A stretch of 64,000 bases of DNA from Micromonospora yangpuensis (lineage in GTDB: Bacteria > Actinomycetota > Actinomycetes > Mycobacteriales > Micromonosporaceae): NCBI RefSeq assembly GCF_900091615.1, contig NZ_FMIA01000002.1:2480001-2544000 (forward strand), written 5' to 3'. The notes below the pieces were generated by a model. That model saw only the letters and a program-made list of their open reading frames with translations. It was not told where the DNA came from and did no database searches. Positions 54,480-62,139 of this stretch are shown here, piece by piece (the stretch's first letter is position 1; every line of letters begins with the position of its first letter). Made by a program: the position numbers and the translations under genes.

Positions 54480-54508
54480 TTGTGAGGGGCTGGAAACAGC
54501 CCTACTCT
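54480..54508 (+). promoter_or_regulatory. Promoter of the APC permease gene with inverted repeat in the spacer
   Basis: TTGTGA (54480-54485) and TACTCT (54503-54508) are separated by 17 bases. The spacer holds a perfect inverted repeat, GGGCTG GAAA CAGCCC (54487-54502). A protein bound there would sit between the -35 and -10 boxes. Confidence 0.65.
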
Positions 54509-54560
54509 TCGATGGTTCCAGTCCGTGGATCATCCCTGCCCCCATCTTTGGAGCCAATCC

Positions 54561-56075
54561 ATGTCTGCCGACGAGTTCCCCTTGGACAGCGGCCTGCGTC
54601 GCGGCCGGTTGGGAACAGCACACCTCGTCTTCTTCACCGTCGCGGCATCCGCGCCACTGACCGTTCTCGGTGGTGGGGTCACCACCATGTACGCCGTCAG
54701 TGGAAACGTCGGTGCGGCCCTTTCCTACCTTCTGCTCGCCGTCGTCCTGGGGCTTTTCGCGGTCGGTTACGCGGCGATGAGCAAGTACGTCGCCAACGCC
54801 GGCGCCTTCTACGCGTACATCGCCAACGGAATCGGGCGCTCCGCCGGAGTGGCCGGCTCGTTCATCGCCCTGGCCGCCTACAACGCCATTCAGATCGGGC
54901 TCTACGGACTCTTCGGGGCGATCTTCGGCGACTTCATGGCGACGAAGTTCTCCGTCGAGTTGGACTGGTGGGTCTGGGCCCTCGTCTCCTGGGCGGTGGT
55001 CGGCGTGCTGGGCCTGCTGCAGGTCGACCTGAACGCCACCGTGCTGGCGATCCTGCTGGTGCTGGAGTGCGTCGCGGTCGTCATCTTCGACGTGGTCGCC
55101 CTGGGCAACCCGGCCGGCGGCAGCATCACCCTGGACGGGCTGGCACCCGGCAACCTCTTCGCCGCGGGACTCGGCGCCGTGCTGGCACTGGGCATCGCCT
55201 CGTTCACCGGCTTCGAGTCCGGCGCGATCTACAGCGAGGAGGTGAAGGACCCGCGGACCACGGTGGCCCGGGCCACCTACATCACCGTCGCCTTCACCGG
55301 CCTCTTCTACGCCTTCTCGGCCTGGGCGCTTACCGTCTCCACCGGGCCGCAGAACGCCCAGGCCGCCTCCGCCGAGGCGGGACCGGGAGTGATCTTCGGT
55401 GCGCTGGCCGAGCACGCCGGCACGACGGTCGCCGACATCGCCAACGTCCTGTTCATCACCTCGGTACTGGCCGCGCTGCTGTCGTTCCACAACGGCGTGG
55501 CGCGGTACCTGTTCGCGTTGGGCCGGGAGCGGGTGCTGCCGGCCTTCCTGGGGCGCGCCGGCCGGCGTACCGGCGCGCCGGTCAGCGGTTCGCTCACCCA
55601 GAGCGTGCTGGCCGTGGTGGTGGTGTTGGCCTTCGCCTGGGCCGGACGGGACCCGATCATCGACCTGTTCACCTGGTTCAGTGGGGTGTCCGCGGTCGGC
55701 GTGGTGCTGCTGATGACGCTGACCTCCGCCGCGGTGGTCGGCTACTTCCGTAGTCGGCGTTCCGGCCCGGAGACCGCCTGGCAGCGGGTCGTCGCACCGG
55801 TGGCGGCCACCGTTTCGCTGCTGCTGATCCTGGTCGTCCTGGTGGTGAACTTCGACGCGTTGCTCACCCCGGACACGCCGCCCGCGCTGCGCTGGCTGCT
55901 GCCGGCAATCGTGCTGCTGGCCGCCGCCGTCGGGCTGGCCTGGGGGGCCGTGCTGCGGGCCAACCACCCCGAGGTGTACGCCGGAATCGGTCGTGGCGCG
56001 ATCGAGGAGGGGCTGCCCGAGCCCAGCCTGCACCCGACCCCCGCGCCGGCGCACCCGTACCCCGCCCGGCGGTGA
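54561..56075 (+). CDS. APC family amino acid permease
   Basis: A 504-residue transporter with about 12 membrane helices. It starts ADEFPLDSGLRRGRLGTAHL and contains AASAPLTVLGGGV (TM1 unwound region, APC-typical), GAFYAYIANGIGRSAGV and GIASFTGFESGAIYSEEVKD, all hallmarks of the amino acid-polyamine-organocation family. GGAG seven bases upstream selects ATG 54561; the earlier ATG at 54525 lacks a site. The substrate is probably an amino acid or amine. A GNAT acetyltransferase follows in the same direction. Confidence 0.9.
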   Translation: MSADEFPLDSGLRRGRLGTAHLVFFTVAASAPLTVLGGGVTTMYAVSGNVGAALSYLLLAVVLGLFAVGYAAMSKYVANAGAFYAYIANGIGRSAGVAGSFIALAAYNAIQIGLYGLFGAIFGDFMATKFSVELDWWVWALVSWAVVGVLGLLQVDLNATVLAILLVLECVAVVIFDVVALGNPAGGSITLDGLAPGNLFAAGLGAVLALGIASFTGFESGAIYSEEVKDPRTTVARATYITVAFTGLFYAFSAWALTVSTGPQNAQAASAEAGPGVIFGALAEHAGTTVADIANVLFITSVLAALLSFHNGVARYLFALGRERVLPAFLGRAGRRTGAPVSGSLTQSVLAVVVVLAFAWAGRDPIIDLFTWFSGVSAVGVVLLMTLTSAAVVGYFRSRRSGPETAWQRVVAPVAATVSLLLILVVLVVNFDALLTPDTPPALRWLLPAIVLLAAAVGLAWGAVLRANHPEVYAGIGRGAIEEGLPEPSLHPTPAPAHPYPARR

Positions 56076-56150
56076 GCCCGTGCGGGCCGGCCCGACAGCC
56101 GGCCCGCACGGCCCCGCGTCCGTCCCCCTGGTGTTTGGAGCAAGACGACG

Positions 56151-56813
56151 ATGTCCCGTTCAGTTGCTGCCGTCCGGCCGGCCACCTCGGTCGCCGACGT
56201 CGAACAGGCCACCCGGATCTTGGCGGAGGCCTTCCTGCCGGACCCGGTCAGCCGGTGGATCTTCCCCGACGACGCCGCCCGTGCGCGGCTGCATCCGGCC
56301 TTCTTCCGGCCCTTCGCCGAACTGGCGCTCGCCGACGGTGAGCTGCACCTGACCGACGACGGCAGCGGGGTCGCCCTCTGGCTGCCGTTCGAGGGTCACC
56401 CCACCCCGTCCGGTGGACCAGCCGGCGCTGGTCCGGCGGACGGGGGCGCACCGGGCGACGGTGAGTCCGGCGACGACGAGTTGTCCGCCGTGCTGGCGGC
56501 GGCGATCGGCCCGGAGCACGCCAAGCGGTTCGCGGTGCTGGACGCCCTGATGGCCGCCGACCATCCGACCCGGCCGCACAGCTACCTGCCGTTCATCGGG
56601 GTGCGCCCGGACCGTCAGGGTGCCGGCGCCGGCGCGGCACTGCTGGAGCACCAGCTCGCCCAGCTCGACGCGACCGGCACCGCCGCCTACCTGGAGGCGA
56701 GCACCCTGCGCAGCACGAACCTCTACCACCGGTACGGCTTCCGCCGGACCGCCACCACCCTGGACGTGCCGCAGGGGCCGACCCTCTACCCCATGTGGCG
56801 AGACCCGACCTGA
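56151..56813 (+). CDS. GNAT family N-acetyltransferase
   Basis: A 220-residue GNAT enzyme. The acetyl-CoA binding segment is FIGVRPDRQGAGAGAALLEH (about 150-169), followed by AAYLEASTLRSTNLYHRYGF. A low-complexity loop rich in Gly, Asp and Pro (about 87-110) is inserted between early strands. GGAG precedes the ATG. It lies 75 bp behind the permease gene and may be co-transcribed, so an imported amine could be its substrate; this is inference. Confidence 0.85.
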   Translation: MSRSVAAVRPATSVADVEQATRILAEAFLPDPVSRWIFPDDAARARLHPAFFRPFAELALADGELHLTDDGSGVALWLPFEGHPTPSGGPAGAGPADGGAPGDGESGDDELSAVLAAAIGPEHAKRFAVLDALMAADHPTRPHSYLPFIGVRPDRQGAGAGAALLEHQLAQLDATGTAAYLEASTLRSTNLYHRYGFRRTATTLDVPQGPTLYPMWRDPT

Positions 56814-56848
56814 CGAGACACGACGGTGGGCCGACTGGTCGTGGGACA

Positions 56849-56888
56849 CGACGGTGGGCCGGGTCTCCGTTGACCCGGCCCACCGTCG
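56849..56888. terminator. Perfect 16-bp-stem bidirectional terminator
   Basis: CGACGGTGGGCCGGGT and its exact complement enclose eight bases. A partial copy of the left arm (CGACGGTGGGCCG) is at 56821-56833. It separates the converging acetyltransferase and sigma factor genes. Confidence 0.88.
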
Positions 56889-56896
56889 AACCTGTG

Positions 56897-57724
56897 TCAG
56901 TAGGTGCCGTCGAGCTGCCCACGCAGCTTGGTAAGCGCCCGGGCCAGCAGCCGGGACACGTGCATCTGCGAGACGCCGATCTGGCCGGCGATCTGCGACT
57001 GGGTGAGGTTGCCGTAAAAGCGCAGGGTGAGGATCTTCTGCTCGCGCTCGTCGAGGGTGGCCAGCGCCGGGCCGAGGGCGACCCGCAGCTCGGCCAGCTC
57101 GAACTCGCCGTCCTCGCCGCCGAGCATGTCGCCCAGCTCGGTCGCCCGGTCACCGTCACCGGTCGGGGTGGAGAGCGACACCGCGTTGTAGGCGCGGGCA
57201 CCCTCCAGGCCTTCCAGGACCTCTTCCTCGGTGAGCTTGAGGTGGGCGGCGATGTCGGCGACCGTCGGCGAGCGGCCCAGGGTCTGCAGCAGCTGGCTGT
57301 TGGCGTCGGAGATCGCCAGGCGCAGCTCCTGCAGGCGGCGGGGGACCCGGATGTCCCAGGTGCGGTCCCGGAAGTGCCGCTTGAGCTCGCCGATGATGGT
57401 GGGGATCGCGTAGCCGGCGAAGTCGACACCACGGGTGGGGTCGAACTTGTCGATGGCCTTGATCAGCCCCACGGCGGCGGTCTGGGCCAGGTCGTCGGTC
57501 GGCTCGCCACGCCCGCTGTAGCGGTGGGCGAGGTGGTTTGCCAGCGGCAGCCAGGCCTCGATGGCCCGGTCCCGCAGGGACGTCCGGGACGGGTGGCCCG
57601 CCGGCAGCGCGGCCATGGCGTTCAGCAGGTCGCTGGCGCTGTCGGTGAGCGACCGGGGGTCCAGCTTCTCCGGCCGGGTCGCGGTGGCTCTCGTGGCCTG
57701 CTCGTGAATCGTTGGCGCGGTCAT
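56897..57724 (-). CDS. RNA polymerase sigma factor, SigB/SigF/SigG family
   Basis: A 275-residue group 3 sigma factor with region 2 (YSGRGEPTDDLAQTAAVGLI and FDPTRGVDFAGYAIPTIIGE), region 3 (RSPTVADIAAHLKLTEEEVL) and region 4 (LDEREQKILTLRFYGNLTQS with the HTH IAGQIGVSQMHVSRLLARAL). Its members direct stress and development genes in actinobacteria. ATG 57724 follows GGGAGGA. No anti-sigma or anti-anti-sigma gene lies next to it, unlike many SigB/F operons, so its control must come from elsewhere or from transcription. Confidence 0.93.
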   Translation of the reverse strand: MTAPTIHEQATRATATRPEKLDPRSLTDSASDLLNAMAALPAGHPSRTSLRDRAIEAWLPLANHLAHRYSGRGEPTDDLAQTAAVGLIKAIDKFDPTRGVDFAGYAIPTIIGELKRHFRDRTWDIRVPRRLQELRLAISDANSQLLQTLGRSPTVADIAAHLKLTEEEVLEGLEGARAYNAVSLSTPTGDGDRATELGDMLGGEDGEFELAELRVALGPALATLDEREQKILTLRFYGNLTQSQIAGQIGVSQMHVSRLLARALTKLRGQLDGTY

Positions 57725-57902
57725 GGTGGTCCTCCCTGCACCTCGTCCGCGGATAAAGACGTGACGCGTTTGGTTTAACTTGAGATGTCCGTTCGGGAGC
57801 AACCTTAGCCTGATCGGGCCCGTGAAATCCAGCCGAAAGGCTGATGTACTTAAGTGATTTCAACTCACTAAGCGGTCATATCGGGCGTTTGGCTTCGGAT
57901 GG
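57725..57902. promoter_or_regulatory. AT-rich upstream region of the sigma factor gene
   Basis: About 140 bases here are clearly richer in A and T than the surrounding DNA, with TTTGGTTTAACTTGAGATG at 57769-57787. It holds the promoter of the sigma gene and ends at the 3' end of the phospholipase gene. A specific promoter could not be assigned. Confidence 0.45.
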
Positions 57903-59492
57903 TCACCAGGTTCCGGCGAGTCGAGCCCGGAGCGGACGGCCATCCGGGTCGTAGAACAACCGGTAGGCGGGCAGCGCCCAGGCCCGGGTGTGCCAGGGCA
58001 GTCGCCGCGGGCGGTGTGGCCGCAGCCGGCCGGGTGGGCGGGGTCCGACCCGCCCGCCGTCGTACCACCGTTGCAGGGCCTCGGCGGCCTCGCTGATCGC
58101 CCGCACCGCGCGCTCCGGGGCCAGCAGGTCGGCGTCGTCGGCGCCGTCCGGGTCCCGGTCCAGGTGCTCGCGCCACAACCGCAGCCGCAGGTCACGGGCG
58201 AAGGTCCGGGCTCCGTCACCCCGCCCGGCCGGATCGTGAGGACTGCGGGTGTCCCGGGTGTCGTCGAGCACGGCACAGGACAACTCGCTGTCGTGGGTCC
58301 AGGATCGGCGGTTGAAGTTGTCACTGCCCACGCTGGCCCAGACGTCGTCGACCACGCAGACCTTCGCGTGCACGTAGACCGGGGTCCCCTCGTGGTTCTC
58401 CACGTCGAAGACGTGCACCCGGTCCGGGGCGGCCTTCTCGCACAGCGCCAGCGCCTGCTCGCGCCCCACCATGTTCGGCGGCAACGCCAGCCGGCCGTCC
58501 ACGTCCGGATGGCGGGGGACCACCGCCACCAGGTGCAGCCTCGGATTGTCCCGCAGGGCGTTGGCGAACAGGTCGGCCACCTCGGTGGACCAGAGGTACT
58601 GGTCCTCCAGGTAGATCAGCCTGCGGGCCCGGCGGACGGCCTTGGTGTAGCCCCGGGCCACGGTGCGTTCCCCGTCGGGGGCGAAGGAGTACCGGGGGCG
58701 CACCGCCGGATAGGTGCGCAGCACCTGGACCTGGTGCGGGCCGCAGGGCGGCGGGTCGGCCGGCTGGTCGGGCAGCGGGTCGGGGCGCAGGTCCGCCCCG
58801 CGCAGCCGGTCCCGTAGATAGGCCATCGGGTTCTCCGAGTCCAGCGGCATCGGGTCGGTCCACCGCTCCCGGAAAGCGGTGTCCAGCGCGCCGACCGCCG
58901 GCCCCCGGATCGCCAACTGCACGTCGTGCCACGGGGGACGGTCGCCGTAACGGGGCGACATCCGGATCGCCTGTGGGTCGCCGTGGTGCTCCGCGTCGTC
59001 CCGCCTGCTGTGGCAGAGGTCTATCCCACCGGCGAACGCGATGTCCCGTTCCGGGGCGTTCGGATGGCGCAGCACCACCAGTTTCTGGTGGTGCGACCCG
59101 CCGCGGCGGACCCGCTGGTCGAGCAGTACCTCCCCACCGGCGGCCGAGACCGTCTCGCTGAGGCTGCGGTTCTCCTGGTGGCTGTAGGACAGGACGTCCA
59201 GGTGCGAACGCCAGATCAGGCCCTTGACCACCACCTGACGCTGGGCGGCCCGGGCGAACACCTGGGCCACCGTCGGGCCGTCCGGGCGTAGCCGCTGGTC
59301 CGGGTCGCCCCGCCAGTCGGTGAAGAAGAGGTGGTCACCGGCGGTCATCGCGTCGACCGCACGGGCCAGGCGATCGAAGTACGCCGCGCCGTGAATCAGC
59401 GGCTCGGCCAGGTTTCCGCTGCTCCAGACGGGTAACCCAGAGGCCGGGTTGGCGCGTTCGGCAGCAGTGAGAAACCAGTCCTGCGTCGGCAC
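57903..59492 (-). CDS. Phospholipase D-like protein
   Basis: A 529-residue protein with two HKD (PLD) motifs: GGSHHQKLVVLRHP (about 157-170) and YVHAKVCVVDDVWASVGSDN (about 385-404), arranged as in monomeric PLDs with a duplicated domain. GTG 59492 follows GGAGG seven bases upstream. No signal peptide is present, so it is cytosolic or membrane-peripheral. The family acts on phosphodiesters; actinobacterial members have not been assigned a lipid. The C-terminal 60 residues (PRPPGRLRPHRPRRLPWHT) are very basic. Confidence 0.9.
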   Translation of the reverse strand: MPTQDWFLTAAERANPASGLPVWSSGNLAEPLIHGAAYFDRLARAVDAMTAGDHLFFTDWRGDPDQRLRPDGPTVAQVFARAAQRQVVVKGLIWRSHLDVLSYSHQENRSLSETVSAAGGEVLLDQRVRRGGSHHQKLVVLRHPNAPERDIAFAGGIDLCHSRRDDAEHHGDPQAIRMSPRYGDRPPWHDVQLAIRGPAVGALDTAFRERWTDPMPLDSENPMAYLRDRLRGADLRPDPLPDQPADPPPCGPHQVQVLRTYPAVRPRYSFAPDGERTVARGYTKAVRRARRLIYLEDQYLWSTEVADLFANALRDNPRLHLVAVVPRHPDVDGRLALPPNMVGREQALALCEKAAPDRVHVFDVENHEGTPVYVHAKVCVVDDVWASVGSDNFNRRSWTHDSELSCAVLDDTRDTRSPHDPAGRGDGARTFARDLRLRLWREHLDRDPDGADDADLLAPERAVRAISEAAEALQRWYDGGRVGPRPPGRLRPHRPRRLPWHTRAWALPAYRLFYDPDGRPLRARLAGTW

Positions 59493-59626
59493 GTTCCAGC
59501 CTCCAGAGGTCGACACCGTCCTCACGGTAGGACCCCCGCCGTGGGCCCGCACGCTGACCGGCGTCTGCGCCTGATCGTGCCCGCCCGTCGGCGGCCACCC
59601 GACGCGACAACCGAGGAGGCCCCACC

Positions 59627-59767
59627 ATGCCCATGGAAACCACTCCCAACCCGACGACGGCGGTGACCGAGGAGCCCGAGCAGGCGGTGGAGAGCGAGGG
59701 CGGCGCCCTGGTGGCGGTGCTGCTGATGGTGATCCTCGGGGTGGCCGGGATCTTCGCCGTCTCCTGA
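59627..59767 (+). CDS. 46-residue membrane peptide
   Basis: A short ORF with GAGGAGG eight bases before ATG 59627. The first 25 residues are acidic and Thr-rich (MPMETTPNPTTAVTEEPEQA), and the rest is a single hydrophobic helix, LVAVLLMVILGVAGIFAVS. A clear ribosome site and amino-acid pattern support it. It is divergent from the phospholipase D gene. The role is unknown. Confidence 0.65.
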   Translation: MPMETTPNPTTAVTEEPEQAVESEGGALVAVLLMVILGVAGIFAVS

Positions 59768-59823
59768 CCCCAGCCGGCGGGCGCCCCGGGGATCCGGGCC
59801 GCCCGCCCACGCAGATCGGCAGG

Positions 59824-60810
59824 TCAGGGGCGGGAACCCTGGCCGCCGGTATGCGGCAACCGCTCGGCGGGCACCACGCCGAGCTTTCCGGCCTGGAAGT
59901 CCTCGACGGCCTGGATCAGCTCCGCACGGGTGTTCATCACGAATGGCCCGTAGTGTGCCACCGGCTCCCGGATCGGCTGACCGCCCATGATGTACAGGTC
60001 CAGCGCCGGGGTGTTGCCGTCCTGCCGGTCGTCCGCGGTGACCCGTAGTGCGTCGCCTGGGCCGTGTACCGCCAACTGTCCGGTGTGCACCGGACGACGG
60101 TCGGTGCCGACGGTGCCCCGACCGCCCAGCACGTAGACCAGCGCGTTGAAGTCGGCGCGCCAGGGCAGGTCCAGCTGCGCGCCGGGCTGGAGGGTGACGT
60201 GGGTGATGGTGATCGGGGTGTGCGTCGAGCCCGGCCCCCGGTGCCCGGCGATCTCCCCGGCGATCACCCGGATCAGCGCGCCCCCGTCCGGCGTGGTGAG
60301 CAGTGCGGACTCCCGGCCCCGGATGTCCTGGTACTTCGGTTGGCTCATCTTGGCCACCCGGGGCAGGTTGACCCAGAGCTGGAGGCCGTGGAAGAGGCCC
60401 CCGCTGGTGACCAGGTGCTCCGGCGGCGCCTCGATGTGCAGCAGGCCGCTGCCGGCGGTCATCCACTGGGTGTCGCCGTTGGTGATGGTGCCGCCGCCAC
60501 CGTGGGAGTCCTGGTGGTCGAAGACGCCGTCGATGATGTAGGTGACCGTCTCGAACCCGCGGTGCGGGTGCCAGGAGGTGCCCTTGGGCTCACCAGGGGC
60601 GTAGTCCACCTCGCCCATCTGGTCCAGATGGATGAAGGGGTCCAGCTCGTGCATGGGCACGCCGGCGAAGGCCCGGCGGACCGGGAAGCCCTCGCCCTCG
60701 TAGCCGCTGGGCGCGGTGATCAGCCGGGTGACCGGCCGGTAGTCGGTGGCCTCGTCGAGGCGGGGCAGCCGGGGCAGGACGAGGACGTCGTCGACGGTGA
60801 CAGCGGGCAT
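59824..60810 (-). CDS. Pirin family protein
   Basis: A 328-residue bicupin. The N-terminal cupin carries the metal-binding HPHRGFETVTYII and later His/Glu residues (HIEAPPEHLV), and the C-terminal cupin holds PITITHVTLQPGAQLDLPWR. Pirins are iron-containing proteins, some with quercetinase activity or regulatory roles. ATG 60810 follows AGGAG; it lies five bases past the MarR stop, so the two genes form an operon. Confidence 0.92.
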   Translation of the reverse strand: MPAVTVDDVLVLPRLPRLDEATDYRPVTRLITAPSGYEGEGFPVRRAFAGVPMHELDPFIHLDQMGEVDYAPGEPKGTSWHPHRGFETVTYIIDGVFDHQDSHGGGGTITNGDTQWMTAGSGLLHIEAPPEHLVTSGGLFHGLQLWVNLPRVAKMSQPKYQDIRGRESALLTTPDGGALIRVIAGEIAGHRGPGSTHTPITITHVTLQPGAQLDLPWRADFNALVYVLGGRGTVGTDRRPVHTGQLAVHGPGDALRVTADDRQDGNTPALDLYIMGGQPIREPVAHYGPFVMNTRAELIQAVEDFQAGKLGVVPAERLPHTGGQGSRP

Positions 60811-60815
60811 CGTGA

Positions 60816-61298
60816 TCACTCCTGACGTGTGGTGGTCGACGCGTCGCGGGCGGCGCGCAGGCGGTTGCCGAGTCGGGTGAAGACCCGGGTGAGGCAGGCG
60901 ATCTCGGCGTCGTCGAGGTCGTCCATCAGGTGGTGCCGGACCGAGGCCAGGTGGTGCGGGGCGGCCTCGCGCAGGGTGAGCAGACCGGCGGCGGTGAGCA
61001 CCGCCTCACTGCCCCGACCGTCCTCGGCGCAGGACTGCCGGGCCACCAGGCCGCGCCGGGACATGGTGGAGATCTGGTACGTCAACCGGCTGGGTGAGAA
61101 GACCAGCCGGCTGGCCAGGTCACCCATCCGCAGGCGTTGCCCGGGTGCCTCGGAGAGCAGCACCAGCACGTGGTAGTCGGCGAAGCTCAACCCGCTGTCG
61201 GCGCGCAGATCCTCCTCCAACTGGGTGGAGAGTCGCTGGCTCGCCTCGATGTAGGCGCGCCACGCGGCCATCCGCGCACTGTCCAGGCTCTCGATCAT
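60816..61298 (-). CDS. MarR family transcriptional regulator
   Basis: A 160-residue winged-HTH protein. The DNA-binding core is RLRMGDLASRLVFSPSRLTY (about 56-75), with the wing GRGSEAVLTAAG. Family members respond to phenolic or oxidant signals. It is the first gene of the operon with pirin, which suggests that it represses both genes. The ATG at 61298 has no ribosome site and follows a -10 box by seven bases, so the transcript is leaderless. Confidence 0.93.
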   Translation of the reverse strand: MIESLDSARMAAWRAYIEASQRLSTQLEEDLRADSGLSFADYHVLVLLSEAPGQRLRMGDLASRLVFSPSRLTYQISTMSRRGLVARQSCAEDGRGSEAVLTAAGLLTLREAAPHHLASVRHHLMDDLDDAEIACLTRVFTRLGNRLRAARDASTTTRQE

Positions 61299-61305
61299 GT
61301 GGGCT

Positions 61306-61333
61306 ACAGTAGCACTCTTTCAAATTTTGACAA
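61306..61333 (-). promoter_or_regulatory. Leaderless promoter with operator for marR-pirin
   Basis: On the minus strand TTGTCA (61333-61328) and TACTGT (61311-61306) are 16 bases apart, and the -10 is seven bases from the ATG. The small palindrome TCAAA-T-TTTGA (61320-61330) overlaps the -35 box and the spacer and is a probable MarR site. A related TTTGAAAG sequence lies at about 61393-61400. Confidence 0.75.
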
Positions 61334-61450
61334 CCCCGCTGCAGTGAGCGTGAGCTGGGCCACGGGAAGATGACGGGGAAGCTTTCTTGCACTTTGAAAG
61401 GTGCCGGCGAACCCGGGACATCCGAGGTCCGCCGGCCGGTCGGGCGCGGG

Positions 61451-62017
61451 TCAGCCGGTGGGCTGCTGGTGCAGCCGGCCCAGCAACTGCCGGGCCTGGT
61501 CGGCAACCTGCGCGTCGACAGTGACCGCGTACTGACCGGCACGCAGTGAACTGGCCGAGGTGAAGTCGCGCTGCCCACCGGACATCGCGTGCGCCACCGC
61601 GCCGAACACCGCGCCCCAGATCGCCCCGATCACCAGCCCGACCAGGATCACCGCCAGCCAGTTGCCGATCGTGAAGATCCCGAAGAGCAGGCCGATGAAG
61701 AGACCGAACCAGGCGCCGGTACCGGCGCCGATCAACGCTGCCCGGCCGGTGTTCAGCCGCCCGAGCACCGTCTCCACCAGGGTGAGGTTCGTCCCGACGA
61801 TGGCGGTGTGCTCCACCGGGAACCGGTTGTCCGCCAGGAAGTCCACCACCCGTTGGGCGGACGGATAGTCCGGGTACGAACCGATCGTCACCGCCGGTGC
61901 GCCGACGTCGGGTCCGTGCCCGTTCCCACTGGGCGCGCTGGGCCAGCCCGCCGGCCCGGACGGAAGGTTGGTGCCGCCGGGCTGCCAGGCCGTTCTGGTT
62001 GTCGGGCCACTGGTCAT
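61451..62017 (-). CDS. General stress protein (17M-like) with glycine-zipper membrane region
   Basis: A 188-residue protein. A disordered N-terminus of about 45 residues is followed by the YflT/GSP17M-like domain (VTIGSYPDYPSAQRVVDFLA, then AIVGTNLTLVETVLGR). A hydrophobic glycine-rich part, GAWFGLFIGLLFGIFTIGNW and then LAVILVGLVIGAIWGAVFGA, comes next, and the C-terminus is soluble. AGGAGG before ATG 62017 fixes the start. Related proteins are induced by stress sigma factors; the SigB/F-type sigma gene lies 4 kb away, but a link was not seen in the promoter. Confidence 0.85.
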   Translation of the reverse strand: MTSGPTTRTAWQPGGTNLPSGPAGWPSAPSGNGHGPDVGAPAVTIGSYPDYPSAQRVVDFLADNRFPVEHTAIVGTNLTLVETVLGRLNTGRAALIGAGTGAWFGLFIGLLFGIFTIGNWLAVILVGLVIGAIWGAVFGAVAHAMSGGQRDFTSASSLRAGQYAVTVDAQVADQARQLLGRLHQQPTG

Positions 62018-62139
62018 GAGCAACCTCCTTCGGTCCCGCGTCGCTTTCCCGCCTGGCCCGACGGGGTAACCCGGGGCCGGGGTCGGATGTCGGCCCCCGA
62101 CCGGGGAATGCTGCCCCGGCGGCCCGGGTAGCCACGCAC

